Part shown: positions 34,499-43,100 of the stretch, one piece after another | How positions within the stretch are numbered: position 1 is the stretch's first letter | Layout: each line of letters opens with the position of its first letter | Position numbers and translations under genes: made by a program | The notes under the pieces: model-generated | The model's input: the letters and a program-made list of their open reading frames with translations, nothing else | The model's database searches: none | Told to the model about the DNA's origin: nothing | Source of the DNA: DP-19 sp036496285 | GTDB lineage: Bacteria > Desulfobacterota > Binatia > UTPRO1 | Assembly: GCA_036496285.1 (NCBI GenBank) | Contig: DASXLI010000100.1 | Location: forward strand, 1-64,000 | Reading direction: 5' to 3' | DNA length: 64,000 nucleotides

Positions 34499-34596
34499 GG
34501 ATTCGCTCATCTCAGCGAACCCGCATGATCCCGCGGAGTTACGCCGACCACGATCCGCCGCCGCCGTCGGTACGTCCGTTGCTGTGGTGCACCGGC

Positions 34597-35475
34597 ATGC
34601 TCAAGATCACGCACTCCGCATCCACGGATCCGAGCGCAGCGCGCCTTCATGTCGAAGGACGGATCGTCGGAACGGCCGTCCACGAGCTGGAGCGCGCCGT
34701 CGCGACGGTCACCGCCGACACGGCACCGATTCTCGACTTCGCCGGCGTCTCCTTCATCGATCATGACGGCGCGCGCGCCCTTGCCGCGCTGGTCCGCGAC
34801 GGCGCTGCCGTCGTCGGATGCTCGCCGTTCGTCGAGGAGATGCTGCGGACCGCGCACGTCGCGGGGGTCGACGACGATTCCGAGGACGGCGTCTCGATCG
34901 ACGACGACGAGCGCCGCCTGATCGTCGCGCTGCGGCGCGGCGACCCGGGCGCGTTCGAGGAGGTCGTCCGTCTCCACGGCGGCCGCATGCTGGCCGTCGC
35001 GCGCCGCATGCTGCGCGTCGAGGAGGACGCGCGCGACGCCGTCCAGGAGGCGTTCATCTCGGCGTTCAAGGGGCTCGACGGCTTCGCGGGCACGGCGCGC
35101 CTCTCGACCTGGTTGCACCGCATCGTGGTGAACGCGGCGCTCATGCGCCTCCGGCGTCAGCGTCGCAAGCCGGAGGAGTCGATCGATGAGCTCTTGCCGC
35201 GGTTCGACGAGAGCGGCGCGTGGGCCGAAAGCGAGACGCCGCCCGCGACGCCGCTCGATCTGGTCGACCGCGCCGAGACGCGCGTCATCATCCGCGAGTG
35301 CATCGATCGGCTGCCGCCCTCGTACCGCGCGATTCTCCTCCTGCGCGACATCGAGGAGCTCGATACGGACGAGGCCGCGGCGGCGCTCGGTATCAGCGTT
35401 CCTGCGGTGAAGACCCGTCTCCATCGCGCGCGCCAAGCGCTCCGCACGCTCCTCGTGCAGCGCCTCGGCATCTGA
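34597..35475 (+). CDS. ECF sigma factor with N-terminal STAS domain
   Basis: This is a 292-residue fusion. Residues 1-85 form a STAS (anti-anti-sigma) domain: LHVEGRIVGTAVHELERAV, APILDFAGVSFIDHDGARALAALV, VGCSPFVEEMLRTA. Residues about 110-180 are sigma region 2 (EEVVRLHGGRMLAVARRML, DAVQEAFISAFKGLDGF), and 225-290 region 4 (LPPSYRAILLLRDIEELDTDEAAAALGISVPAVKTRLHRAR). The STAS Ser/Thr phosphorylation site is not obvious; Ser in VSFIDHDG occupies the expected loop. STAS domains usually sequester anti-sigma factors, so a covalent STAS could modulate release from the divergent zf-HC2 protein. NDH-2 and DoxX follow directly. Confidence 0.88.
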   Translation: MLKITHSASTDPSAARLHVEGRIVGTAVHELERAVATVTADTAPILDFAGVSFIDHDGARALAALVRDGAAVVGCSPFVEEMLRTAHVAGVDDDSEDGVSIDDDERRLIVALRRGDPGAFEEVVRLHGGRMLAVARRMLRVEEDARDAVQEAFISAFKGLDGFAGTARLSTWLHRIVVNAALMRLRRQRRKPEESIDELLPRFDESGAWAESETPPATPLDLVDRAETRVIIRECIDRLPPSYRAILLLRDIEELDTDEAAAALGISVPAVKTRLHRARQALRTLLVQRLGI

Positions 35476-35480
35476 CCGCC

Positions 35481-36827
35481 ATGAGCGCACGCACCCCAAC
35501 CCGCATCGTCATCGTGGGCGGCGGCTTCGGCGGCGTCTACACCGCCCTCGAGCTGCAACGCTTGCTCCGTCGCGATCGCGACGTCGAGGTGACGATCGTC
35601 AGCCGCGACAACTTCCTGCTCTTCACGCCGATGCTGCACGAGGTCGCGGCAAGCGACCTCGACGTCACCCACATCGTGAATCCCGTCCGCAAGCTGCTTC
35701 CTCGGGTCCGCTTCTTTGACGGCGACGTCACGACGATCGACCTGAGGCGGCGCGCGGTCGTCGTGGCGCACGGCGCCGACAGTCACACGCACGACCTTCC
35801 GTACGATCATCTCGTGGTCGCGCTCGGGTCGGTGACGAACTTCTTCGGGATTCCCGGACTCGAGGAGCGCGCCCTGACGATGAAGTCGCTCGGCGACGCG
35901 ATCGCGCTCCGCAATCGCATGATCGCGCTGCTCGAGGAGGCGGATACCGAATGCTGCGCCGCCGCGCGCACCCGGCTCCTCACGTTCGTCGTGGCCGGTG
36001 CCGGGTTCGCGGGTCTCGAGACGGTCGCGGCGATGAACGACTTCGTACGCGAGGCGGTGCGCTTCTATCCGCGCATCACGCCCGAGATGGTCCGTATGGT
36101 GCTCGTCCATCCCGAGGAGGTCGTCCTGCCGGAGCTCTCGCCGTCGCTCGGCCGCTATGCGCAGCGCAAGCTCGAGGCGCGCGGCGTCGAGGTGCACGGT
36201 CGGACGAAGGTGACCGCGATCGCCGACGCCGCGGTCGCCCTGAGCGACGGCACCATCGTGCCCGCGAGCACCGTCGTCTGGACCGCGGGGACGACGCCGA
36301 GCCCGCTGGTCGCGACGTTGCCGTGCAACAGGCAGCGCGGCCGCATCTGCGTGAACGATCGCCTCCAGGTCGACGGCTGGGCGGGCGTCTGGGCGCTCGG
36401 CGATTGCGCGCTCGTGCCGGACGGCGCGACGGGGCGCTTCCATCCGCCGACCGCGCAGCATGCGATCCGCCAGGGGCGCTGCGCGGCGCGCAACATCGTC
36501 GCATCGCTTCGCGGCCAACCGTTGCGTCCGTTCGCGTTCCGCACGATCGGCCAGTTGGCATCGCTCGGCCGGCGGACGGGGGTCGCGCAGATCCTCGGCG
36601 TCAACTTCTCCGGATTCATCGCCTGGTGGCTGTGGCGGACGATCTACCTCGCCAAGCTGCCGCGCCTGGAGAAGAAGGTGCGCGTCGCGCTCGACTGGAC
36701 GCTCGACCTCGTGTTCTCGAAGGACCTCGTCAAGTTCGTGACCGCGACGGGTGCGACAGTCTCGCGCCCGACACCCCGGCAGGACGAGGCGTCGTTTCCG
36801 TCCGTCACGTCGGCTGCGCCGGTCTGA
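35481..36827 (+). CDS. ndh: Type II NADH dehydrogenase-like flavoprotein
   Basis: This is a 448-residue FAD enzyme. It has RIVIVGGGFGGVYTALEL (FAD), a second Rossmann motif FVVAGAGFAGLETVAAM (NADH, about 170), WTAGTTPSP and WALGDCALVP, and a C-terminal FSGFIAWWLWRTIYLAKLP amphipathic membrane-binding segment, as in NDH-2. These enzymes pass electrons from NADH to quinone without pumping protons. The start is 5 bases after the sigma gene stop, so it is co-transcribed. Distinguishing it from sulfide:quinone-type relatives rests on the lack of redox cysteines in the expected positions. Confidence 0.88.
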   Translation: MSARTPTRIVIVGGGFGGVYTALELQRLLRRDRDVEVTIVSRDNFLLFTPMLHEVAASDLDVTHIVNPVRKLLPRVRFFDGDVTTIDLRRRAVVVAHGADSHTHDLPYDHLVVALGSVTNFFGIPGLEERALTMKSLGDAIALRNRMIALLEEADTECCAAARTRLLTFVVAGAGFAGLETVAAMNDFVREAVRFYPRITPEMVRMVLVHPEEVVLPELSPSLGRYAQRKLEARGVEVHGRTKVTAIADAAVALSDGTIVPASTVVWTAGTTPSPLVATLPCNRQRGRICVNDRLQVDGWAGVWALGDCALVPDGATGRFHPPTAQHAIRQGRCAARNIVASLRGQPLRPFAFRTIGQLASLGRRTGVAQILGVNFSGFIAWWLWRTIYLAKLPRLEKKVRVALDWTLDLVFSKDLVKFVTATGATVSRPTPRQDEASFPSVTSAAPV

Positions 36828-36851
36828 ATCCGGCTCGAAAGGAGAGTCTCC

Positions 36852-37361
36852 GTGGATACCGTCATCGACCTCATGCTCGCGATCCGCCGCCTCGTGCGCG
36901 CGATCAGCGACCGTTTGCAGTGGCTGCCGCCGACCCTTGCCCGCCTCACCGTCGGGTGGATCTTCTTCTGGTCCGGATGGGGGAAGCTGCACAGCCTCGA
37001 CCGCGTGATCGAGTTCTTCGGCTCGCTCGGCATTCCGCATCCCGAGCTGCAGGCGCCGTTCGCCTCCGCCACCGAGCTCGTGTGCGGCGCGCTGATGCTG
37101 GCGGGCCTGTTCACGCGCCTCGCGAGCGTGCCGCTCGTGATCGTCATGCTGGTCGCGATCGCGACGGCTCAGCGCGAGAACGTGAGCACGCTCGGCGACA
37201 TCTTCGGGCTGACCGAGTATCTCTACATCACGCTGCTCGTCTGGCTCGGCGTCGGCGGCGCCGGTCCGCTGTCGCTCGATCACGCCTTGGTGCGCTGGGC
37301 GCGACGCGACGAGGTCCGCCACGTGCCGACCATCGCGTCGTTGGCCACGACGGCGCGTTGA
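36852..37361 (+). CDS. DoxX-family membrane protein
   Basis: This is a 169-residue protein with four hydrophobic segments. The first begins LARLTVGWIFFWSGWGKLHSLDRVIEFF, the hallmark of DoxX, followed by GIPHPELQAPFASATELVCGALMLAGLFTRLAS. DoxX proteins are small inner-membrane proteins linked to quinone or thiol redox chemistry. The start is a GTG at 36852 with AGGAG at 8 bases. It follows NDH-2 by 24 bases in the sigma-factor operon, supporting a link between this sigma factor and membrane redox state. Confidence 0.88.
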   Translation: MDTVIDLMLAIRRLVRAISDRLQWLPPTLARLTVGWIFFWSGWGKLHSLDRVIEFFGSLGIPHPELQAPFASATELVCGALMLAGLFTRLASVPLVIVMLVAIATAQRENVSTLGDIFGLTEYLYITLLVWLGVGGAGPLSLDHALVRWARRDEVRHVPTIASLATTAR

Positions 37362-37377
37362 CCGCGTTGCGGCATCC

Positions 37378-39342
37378 CTACGGCGCGGCGTCGGCGCCGC
37401 GCCGGATGCCGAGCTTCTTCATTCGGCTGCGCAGCGTGTTTGAATGCAGCCCGAGCATCATCGCGGCTCCCCGCGGGCCTTCGACGGTCCAATTGCACCG
37501 CTCGAGGGCGTGCAGAATGTGCCGGCGCTGCGAGTCGGCGAGCGTCTCCGCTGTCGTCGGTGCCGCCCCGTTCCCCTCGGCGGGCGCGGCCGCGGATGTC
37601 GACGCCGGCGCCGTCGTCGACACGCGCAGCGCGTGCGGCTCGACCACCAGCATTGGACCGGGTGACAGAATGACGGCACGCTCGACGACGTTCTCGAGCT
37701 CGCGGACGTTGCCGGGCCACGGATAGGCGATGAGAAGGCGCATTGTCTCCTGGTCGAGGGACTCGATGCGCCGCCCGATCTTCGCGGCGTACTTCTCGAT
37801 GAAATAGTGCACCAGGATCGACACGTCCTCGCGGCGGTCGCGCAGTGGCGGAACCTGGATGGGAAAGACGTTCAGGCGGTAGAAGAGGTCGGCGCGGAAC
37901 GTGCCGTCGGCGACGGCCTTCTCGAGGTCGCGGTTGGTCGCCGCGATCACCCGCACGTCGACGCGCACGGTCTTCGACGATCCAACCGGCTCGAACTCGT
38001 GCTCCTGCAGCACGCGGAGGAGGCGTACCTGCACCTCGAGCGGGATGTCGCCGATCTCGTCGAGAAAGATCGTGCCGCCGTCGGCAAGCGCGAAGCGACC
38101 GATGCGCTTGTCGGTCGCGCCGGTGAACGCGCCCTTCTCATGGCCGAAGAGCTCGCTCTCGATGAGTCCGGTCGGCAGCGCCGAGCAGTTGACCTTGATC
38201 AGCGGACGGTCCCGCCGGCGCGACACGTTGTGGATCGCTCGCGCGACGAGCTCCTTGCCGGTGCCGGTCTCGCCGAGGATCAGCACGGTGGAGTCCGTCG
38301 GCGCGACTTGTCGGACCTTCGCCAGCGGGCCCTGGAGCGCCGGCGAGTTGCCGATGATCTCCTCGAAATTGTTCTCGCTCTTGATCTCCTCCTGGAGGTA
38401 CTGATTCTGCTGGCGCAGGCGGTTGCGCTCCTGCTCCGCCAGCACCCGGGCCGTGATGTCGACGAGCATCGTCCGCGTGTACGTGCCGCCGGGATCGGGC
38501 TTCGACCACCATTGCACCCAGACCGGACGGCCGTCGTCCTTGCGGCGCAGCTCGAGCTCGATGCACGCACGCTCCTTGCCGGCCTGCAGGGCCTGGATCT
38601 CGCCTTGAATCCTCTCCTGCATTTCCGCCGTCGGCGCGATGAGCGAGAGACCGAGCGTGCCCGGGACGTCTTCGGGCTTGAGGCCAAGGAGTTGCATCGC
38701 GGCGCGATTCGCGCTCACGAACCGCGAGCCGGTGCCCTCGTAGACGTAGGCGATCGGCGCCTCCTCGTAGAGGTCGCGGAATTGCTGCTCGGACGTCCGC
38801 AACATCTGCTCCGCACGCAGGCGCTCGAGCTCCGCGGCGGCGCGTGCCGCGAAGATCCGCATGATGGCGATCGCCCGGTCGCCCTGCTGCGTCGGGGCGG
38901 TGTCGAAGACCGCGAGGTGGCCGAGGACCTCGGCCTGACCGTCGAAGAGCGGCACGCCGATGTAGCTCTCGACCCCCATCTCGACGAGCGGCCGGTCGTT
39001 CGGGAACCTCCGCTGAACGCCTCGAGAATGATGGCACAGCTCGCCGCGCGCGACGTCTTCGCACGGGGTGCCGGCAAGGTCGTACTCGACGTCGTCGAGG
39101 AAGCCGCCTTTGCCCCAGTAGGCGAGGGTGCGCACGCGCGAGGGGCTGCCGGCGAACTCGGCGATGAGCGCGTACGCCGAGCCGAGCGCCAGGCTCAAGT
39201 TGCGGACGAGCGATCGGAAGAACTCGCCGCCGGTCGAACGCACGGTGCCTTCGACGAGGCGCCGCAGGACGTCGGTGTCACTGTCGCCGGAGGCAACGTG
39301 GGGCGTACGAGACGCGTCGTCGGGGGCTGGCACCGGCTTCAC
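37378..39342 (-). CDS. Sigma-54 activator with GAF and PAS sensor domains
   Basis: This is a 654-residue enhancer-binding protein. A GAF-like domain (about 40-175) and a PAS domain (about 185-310) precede the AAA+ core with Walker A GETGTGKE, the sigma-54 contact loop GAFTGA, Walker B FLDEIGD and an R-finger region. The C-terminal 60 residues hold a Fis-type HTH (GAAMMLGLHSNTLRSRMKKLGI). It resembles FhlA/NorR-like one-component activators that sense small molecules. It lies 117 bases after the ring-hydroxylating dioxygenase genes on the same strand, so it may sense an aromatic compound or control other sigma-54 promoters. Confidence 0.92.
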   Translation of the reverse strand: MKPVPAPDDASRTPHVASGDSDTDVLRRLVEGTVRSTGGEFFRSLVRNLSLALGSAYALIAEFAGSPSRVRTLAYWGKGGFLDDVEYDLAGTPCEDVARGELCHHSRGVQRRFPNDRPLVEMGVESYIGVPLFDGQAEVLGHLAVFDTAPTQQGDRAIAIMRIFAARAAAELERLRAEQMLRTSEQQFRDLYEEAPIAYVYEGTGSRFVSANRAAMQLLGLKPEDVPGTLGLSLIAPTAEMQERIQGEIQALQAGKERACIELELRRKDDGRPVWVQWWSKPDPGGTYTRTMLVDITARVLAEQERNRLRQQNQYLQEEIKSENNFEEIIGNSPALQGPLAKVRQVAPTDSTVLILGETGTGKELVARAIHNVSRRRDRPLIKVNCSALPTGLIESELFGHEKGAFTGATDKRIGRFALADGGTIFLDEIGDIPLEVQVRLLRVLQEHEFEPVGSSKTVRVDVRVIAATNRDLEKAVADGTFRADLFYRLNVFPIQVPPLRDRREDVSILVHYFIEKYAAKIGRRIESLDQETMRLLIAYPWPGNVRELENVVERAVILSPGPMLVVEPHALRVSTTAPASTSAAAPAEGNGAAPTTAETLADSQRRHILHALERCNWTVEGPRGAAMMLGLHSNTLRSRMKKLGIRRGADAAP

Positions 39343-39459
39343 CGTAAGCTGCCCCTCGGTATGTTGCCGGGGTGCCCCCCGTCAAGATCGTGCCGCTGCG
39401 CGAGGGCCCGGCCCATCCTCGGCGGTGACCAGTACCGCGGGTGCCGTTGAGCCGTCCAG

Positions 39460-39996
39460 TCAGAAGAAGTTGCTGAGGTTGCGGGACAGCAAAACGGTCT
39501 GCTCGATGAAGATCTTCCGGTCGGCGATGCGGAACGAGCCCTCGACCCGCCGCAGGACGTCCCGTCGCGAGCCGATCCACGAGTCCTCTTCCGAGCGCAG
39601 CCGCGTCCGATAGACGTGGAAGTTGGACTCGACCTGCAGCTCGCTCCCGTCGTCTCCGAGCACGCGGACGTTCGTGATGAGGTGCCGCGTCCGTGACGGT
39701 GGGTCCTCCGCCCAGGACCGTCCGGTCTGGAGCTTCGCGACGCGCCCGCCGAGGAGCGTCTTGTCGTCGTCGAAGTACGCCATCTCCCCCGGCTGCGTGA
39801 ACTCCCGGTCGAGCTCGCGCTGCATGCGCGTCCGCCGGATCGGCATGAAGTAGCGGGCATCGTCCGTGAAGAGCGCCAGCCACTCCTCGTAGCGATGCGC
39901 GTCGAGGAGCGCCGCCTCGTCGTAGTAGAATTGCTCGACCTCGTACTGGCGCACCGCCGCCGCGATGCGCTCCCGGCTCGGCTGATCGGCTTCCAT
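39460..39996 (-). CDS. Ring-hydroxylating dioxygenase beta subunit
   Basis: This is a 178-residue small subunit with a cone-shaped alpha+beta (SnoaL/NTF2-like) fold. It has RQYEVEQFYYDEAALLDAHRYEEWLALFTDDARYFMP at the N-terminus and RTRHLITNVRV, VESNFHVYRTR, WIGSRRDVLRRV segments typical of BphE/BenB-type subunits. It lacks metal centres and stabilises the alpha subunit. It starts 10 bases after the alpha gene stop, so the pair is co-translated. Confidence 0.92.
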   Translation of the reverse strand: MEADQPSRERIAAAVRQYEVEQFYYDEAALLDAHRYEEWLALFTDDARYFMPIRRTRMQRELDREFTQPGEMAYFDDDKTLLGGRVAKLQTGRSWAEDPPSRTRHLITNVRVLGDDGSELQVESNFHVYRTRLRSEEDSWIGSRRDVLRRVEGSFRIADRKIFIEQTVLLSRNLSNFF

Positions 39997-40006
39997 CGCT
40001 CCGTCC

Positions 40007-41371
40007 TCAGAGAAGGTCGCCCGGCGTGGTCGCCGCGCGCAGCGCGTCCCAACTCGTGCCCTTCATCCACTGCGCCCACGCGTGGTACGTCCAGCGCTGG
40101 CCGTGCTCGCTCGTGAGTCCCTCGATGCGTGCGAGGCCGTGCTCCTTCACGATCCGGCCGCGCCCGACGCCCATGTTCACCAGATGCTTCACGCGCCGGC
40201 TCGCAATGCCGTGGCTCTGCGCGGTCGCCTGCGACCAGTTCTCGCCGTCGTCCTGCTCGAGCAGGCCGGCAGGGCCAAAGACCCGGTTCGCCATCGTGAC
40301 CATGAACCGTTGCACTTCGGGCGGTGAACGTCGGTCCACGAACGTGAACCACCAGATCTCCGTGTGGGTGGGGTCACGCGGAATGCGCAGCGAAAGCTGC
40401 ACGGGGACGGTCGTCACCCACGTCGTCGGAAAGATGCTCGGATGGCCCGCCACCCCGACGCCGACGGGGCCGAGCGCCTCCCGGGCCTGCGCGGTGGCGC
40501 GCCACGAGCTGTCGACCTCGATGCTGCCCGACGACGACACGGTCGGGCCGCCGATCCCGTGGCCATACTCTCCGATGACGACGACCTGGTCGAACTTCGA
40601 GGCGCTGATGAGGCCGACGGAGAGATCGATCCCCGCGCCGGACTCCATGTTGACGCCCGCCATGTCGATCTCGTCGTAGCCGCCGGCCCGTTCGGGAGGG
40701 GGACCCAGCGCACCCGAACGGAAGGCCGAGGCGTGGGACACCTGCGGGTGGTACCAGTCGAACAGATTGTCGACGGCGATCTTCCAGTTGCAGTCGACCA
40801 CGAACTTCTGAATGCCGGGCACGACCACCATGTCGCCGCGCGCCGCGATGAGGTCGAGCCCGAGGCGCCCCGTCGCGCCGAGGTACTCCTCGAGCGGCGG
40901 CGCCTTCGGATCGTGCGTGGCGAAGACGAAGCCCTTGTAGCTGGCAAGCTGGGCGACGGGAGTGAGCCCCAGGCGGTTCTTGTCGACCTCGCCCGCGTAG
41001 AAGCTCTTGTGCCCCGGGACGCCGAGGAGCCGTCCGTCGATGCCGTACGACCAGCCGTGGTAGGTGCAGAGGAATCCCTTGGCATTGCCCTCGTCGGCGC
41101 GGCAGACGGCATTGCCGCGATGCGCGCAGGTGTTCAGCATCGCCCGGACGCCGCCATCCTTCTGGCGGACGACGAGCACGTTGTCGCGCCCCATCACGGC
41201 GGCGAAGAAGTCGCCGGCCGCCGGGATCTGCGATTCGTGGCACAGGAAGAGCCAGGCGCGGCCGAAGATCTGTTCCATCTCGCGCTCGAAGATCGCCGGG
41301 TCGCTGTAGATCCGCCGATCCACTTCGCCCCGCTCCAGCGAGACGAGATCGTCGATGGGTGGAACGCTCAT
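40007..41371 (-). CDS. Ring-hydroxylating dioxygenase alpha subunit
   Basis: This is a 454-residue catalytic subunit of an aromatic-ring dioxygenase. Rieske ligands are Cys82-His84 (CAHRGN) and Cys102-His105 (CTYHGWSYG). The mononuclear iron site is NLFDWYHPQVSH with bridging Asp205 and ligands His208 and His213. It adds both atoms of O2 to an aromatic ring with electrons from ferredoxin and reductase components that are not encoded here. The ATG at 41371 overlaps the TetR stop (ATGA) and has AGGAGA 8 bases upstream. Substrate is likely a biphenyl-, benzoate- or phenylpropionate-like ring, given the extradiol gene in the operon. Confidence 0.93.
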   Translation of the reverse strand: MSVPPIDDLVSLERGEVDRRIYSDPAIFEREMEQIFGRAWLFLCHESQIPAAGDFFAAVMGRDNVLVVRQKDGGVRAMLNTCAHRGNAVCRADEGNAKGFLCTYHGWSYGIDGRLLGVPGHKSFYAGEVDKNRLGLTPVAQLASYKGFVFATHDPKAPPLEEYLGATGRLGLDLIAARGDMVVVPGIQKFVVDCNWKIAVDNLFDWYHPQVSHASAFRSGALGPPPERAGGYDEIDMAGVNMESGAGIDLSVGLISASKFDQVVVIGEYGHGIGGPTVSSSGSIEVDSSWRATAQAREALGPVGVGVAGHPSIFPTTWVTTVPVQLSLRIPRDPTHTEIWWFTFVDRRSPPEVQRFMVTMANRVFGPAGLLEQDDGENWSQATAQSHGIASRRVKHLVNMGVGRGRIVKEHGLARIEGLTSEHGQRWTYHAWAQWMKGTSWDALRAATTPGDLL

Positions 41372-42057
41372 CGTGAAGGTCTCCTGGCGCCGTTCTTCTC
41401 GCGTGCGAGGGCAGTGAGCGCGTGCCGCAGCAGCTCGAAGGAGCGGCGGACGTCGCTCTGCTCCGGATCGATGTGTTGCGCCACGAAGGCCCCGTCGGAC
41501 ACCACGAGCACCAGGCGCGCGAACTCGTCGGCGATGCGCCCGGCGTCGCGCAGCTTCAATGGTGCCAGCAGGAGGGCGAGCATTCTTCGAATGCGCTCCA
41601 ATGCCTGCTCCCGCACGCGCCGCACGACGCCGAGCGACGTGGGGTCGACGTCGCGCCGCTCGAGCGCGATGAGCAGCAGGAGGCGGAGGAACTCCGGGTG
41701 GGCCTCGAGCGACGTCTCGCTGGCGTCGAACAGCGCCTCGATGCGCTCGGCGGGATCCGTCGGGAGGTCGTCGATACGAGGAAGGGCCTCGAACCACCGG
41801 CGTGCTCCCTCCTCCATCACCGCCGCGAGCAGCGCTTCCTTGCTCTCGAAGTGCCAGTAGATGGATCCCGACGGCAATCCGGACCGCTGGCTCACTGCGG
41901 CGATGCTCGTGCCGGCGAACCCGCGCTCCGCCATCAGCGCCGCGGCCGCGTCGACGATCCGCCGACGCGACTCCACGCCCAGTTGCTGGCGCCGCGAGAG
42001 GCCGCGGATGGTGATCCGCCTCGCATCCGCAGTCGGACGCAGTCGGGCCGTGCGCAC
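41368..42057 (-). CDS. TetR/AcrR-family regulator
   Basis: This is a 229-residue one-component regulator. The N-terminal HTH is clear (RIVDAAAALMAERGFAGTSIAAVSQRSGLPSGSIYWHFESKEALL). The C-terminal ligand-binding helices carry ERRDVDPTSL and a VVSDGAFVAQHI segment. The GTG at 42057 begins 2 bases after the extradiol dioxygenase stop, and the stop overlaps the alpha-subunit start, so it is embedded in the operon it presumably controls. A paired CTAGA-type site upstream of the first gene is the probable operator. Confidence 0.9.
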   Translation of the reverse strand: MRTARLRPTADARRITIRGLSRRQQLGVESRRRIVDAAAALMAERGFAGTSIAAVSQRSGLPSGSIYWHFESKEALLAAVMEEGARRWFEALPRIDDLPTDPAERIEALFDASETSLEAHPEFLRLLLLIALERRDVDPTSLGVVRRVREQALERIRRMLALLLAPLKLRDAGRIADEFARLVLVVSDGAFVAQHIDPEQSDVRRSFELLRHALTALAREKNGARRPSR

Positions 42058-42059
42058 GA

Positions 42060-42959
42060 TCAGGCGCCCTTTGCCGGTGCCGCGGCCGGTGGACGATGGC
42101 CCCACGTGCTGACGCGATCGTACGTGGTGGGCTGCCACGTGGCGTCGTCCACCTTGCGCCCGCCCCAGCCGTACTCGACCTCGAAGCCAGACGGGGTCCA
42201 CGCGTAGAACGAGAACATGCGGTCGTTCGGGTGCATGCCCAGCCCGCTGGCGATCGGGACGCCCGCGTCGAGGCAACGATCGTACGCGTGTCCGACGTCC
42301 TCCATCGCACACGCCTCCAGCATGAAGTGGTGCAGCCGCTTCGGTAGCGGAGCGGCGGCGAAGGCAAGAGTGTGGTGACGGGGATTCGCATGCAGGAACG
42401 TGATGGTGATCGAGAACCCCGGCGCGACCTCGGCCGTGACGCGGTCGGAGAGCCGCATGCCGAGCAGCTCGCGGTAGAAGCGTTCGGTCGCGGCCGGGTC
42501 TGCGGCCGACAGCACCACGTGGCCGAGACCCTCGTCGCCGGTGACGAACCCCGATGTCGCGAGGGGCGAGACGAACGGCGTCGCCGCACGCTCCGGCCCG
42601 TGGAAGAGCTCGATCGGGACGCCACCCGGATCGGTCACCCGATACAGCCGATCGGTGTGACGCAGCCGAGCCGCGTCGGCTCCGGCCTCCTCGGCCTGGA
42701 ACCCCGCCTCCCCGAGCCGGATCGCGAGCTCGCGCAGTGCCCGCTCGTCGTCGACCTCGAAGCCGACGTACGCCACGTCGTCGGCCGGACCCGGATGGAG
42801 CATGATGCGCTGCAGCTGGTCGTCGAGCCGCAACGCCACGCAGCCATCCGTGCGGCGCTCACCGACGGCGAGGCCGAGCATATCGACCGCGAAGCGCTCC
42901 CACGCGGGAACGTCGCTCACCTCGAGACCGAGGTATCCCAATCGCGAGACGGCCATCAT
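42060..42959 (-). CDS. Extradiol ring-cleavage dioxygenase, BphC type
   Basis: This is a 299-residue type I extradiol dioxygenase of two VOC domains. Iron ligands are predicted at His in GLGHVVL (about 145), His in LHHFML (about 210) and Glu in SGFEVEYG (about 260), and the second-shell His in the HPND stretch is present. It opens catechol-like rings such as 2,3-dihydroxybiphenyl between a hydroxylated and a neighbouring carbon. The ATG at 42959 has AAGGAG upstream. It is the first gene of the aromatic operon and would act after the ring-hydroxylating dioxygenase and a diol dehydrogenase, which is not in the window. Confidence 0.9.
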   Translation of the reverse strand: MMAVSRLGYLGLEVSDVPAWERFAVDMLGLAVGERRTDGCVALRLDDQLQRIMLHPGPADDVAYVGFEVDDERALRELAIRLGEAGFQAEEAGADAARLRHTDRLYRVTDPGGVPIELFHGPERAATPFVSPLATSGFVTGDEGLGHVVLSAADPAATERFYRELLGMRLSDRVTAEVAPGFSITITFLHANPRHHTLAFAAAPLPKRLHHFMLEACAMEDVGHAYDRCLDAGVPIASGLGMHPNDRMFSFYAWTPSGFEVEYGWGGRKVDDATWQPTTYDRVSTWGHRPPAAAPAKGA

Positions 42960-42981
42960 GCCATCGCTCCTTGGTCAGGCG

Positions 42982-43001
42982 TTCTAGAAGGATCGCTCTA
43001 G
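42982..43001. promoter_or_regulatory. Candidate TetR operator upstream of the aromatic operon
   Basis: TTCTAGAA (42982-42989) is a perfect palindrome and CTAGA...TCTAG forms an inverted repeat over 42984-43001. Read on the minus strand, CTAGAGCG and CTAGAACG are direct repeats 14 bases apart. The site lies 25-40 bases upstream of the extradiol start, suitable for repression by the TetR protein encoded in the operon. Confidence 0.5.
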
Positions 43002-43100
43002 CTCGCCCGATGCGTCCGAGTCAAGAACGGCCAATCACCCCGGCCTTTCTTGCTTTCAACCGGCGCGCGGTGCAACCCGGCATGGAAGGGAGACGGATGC

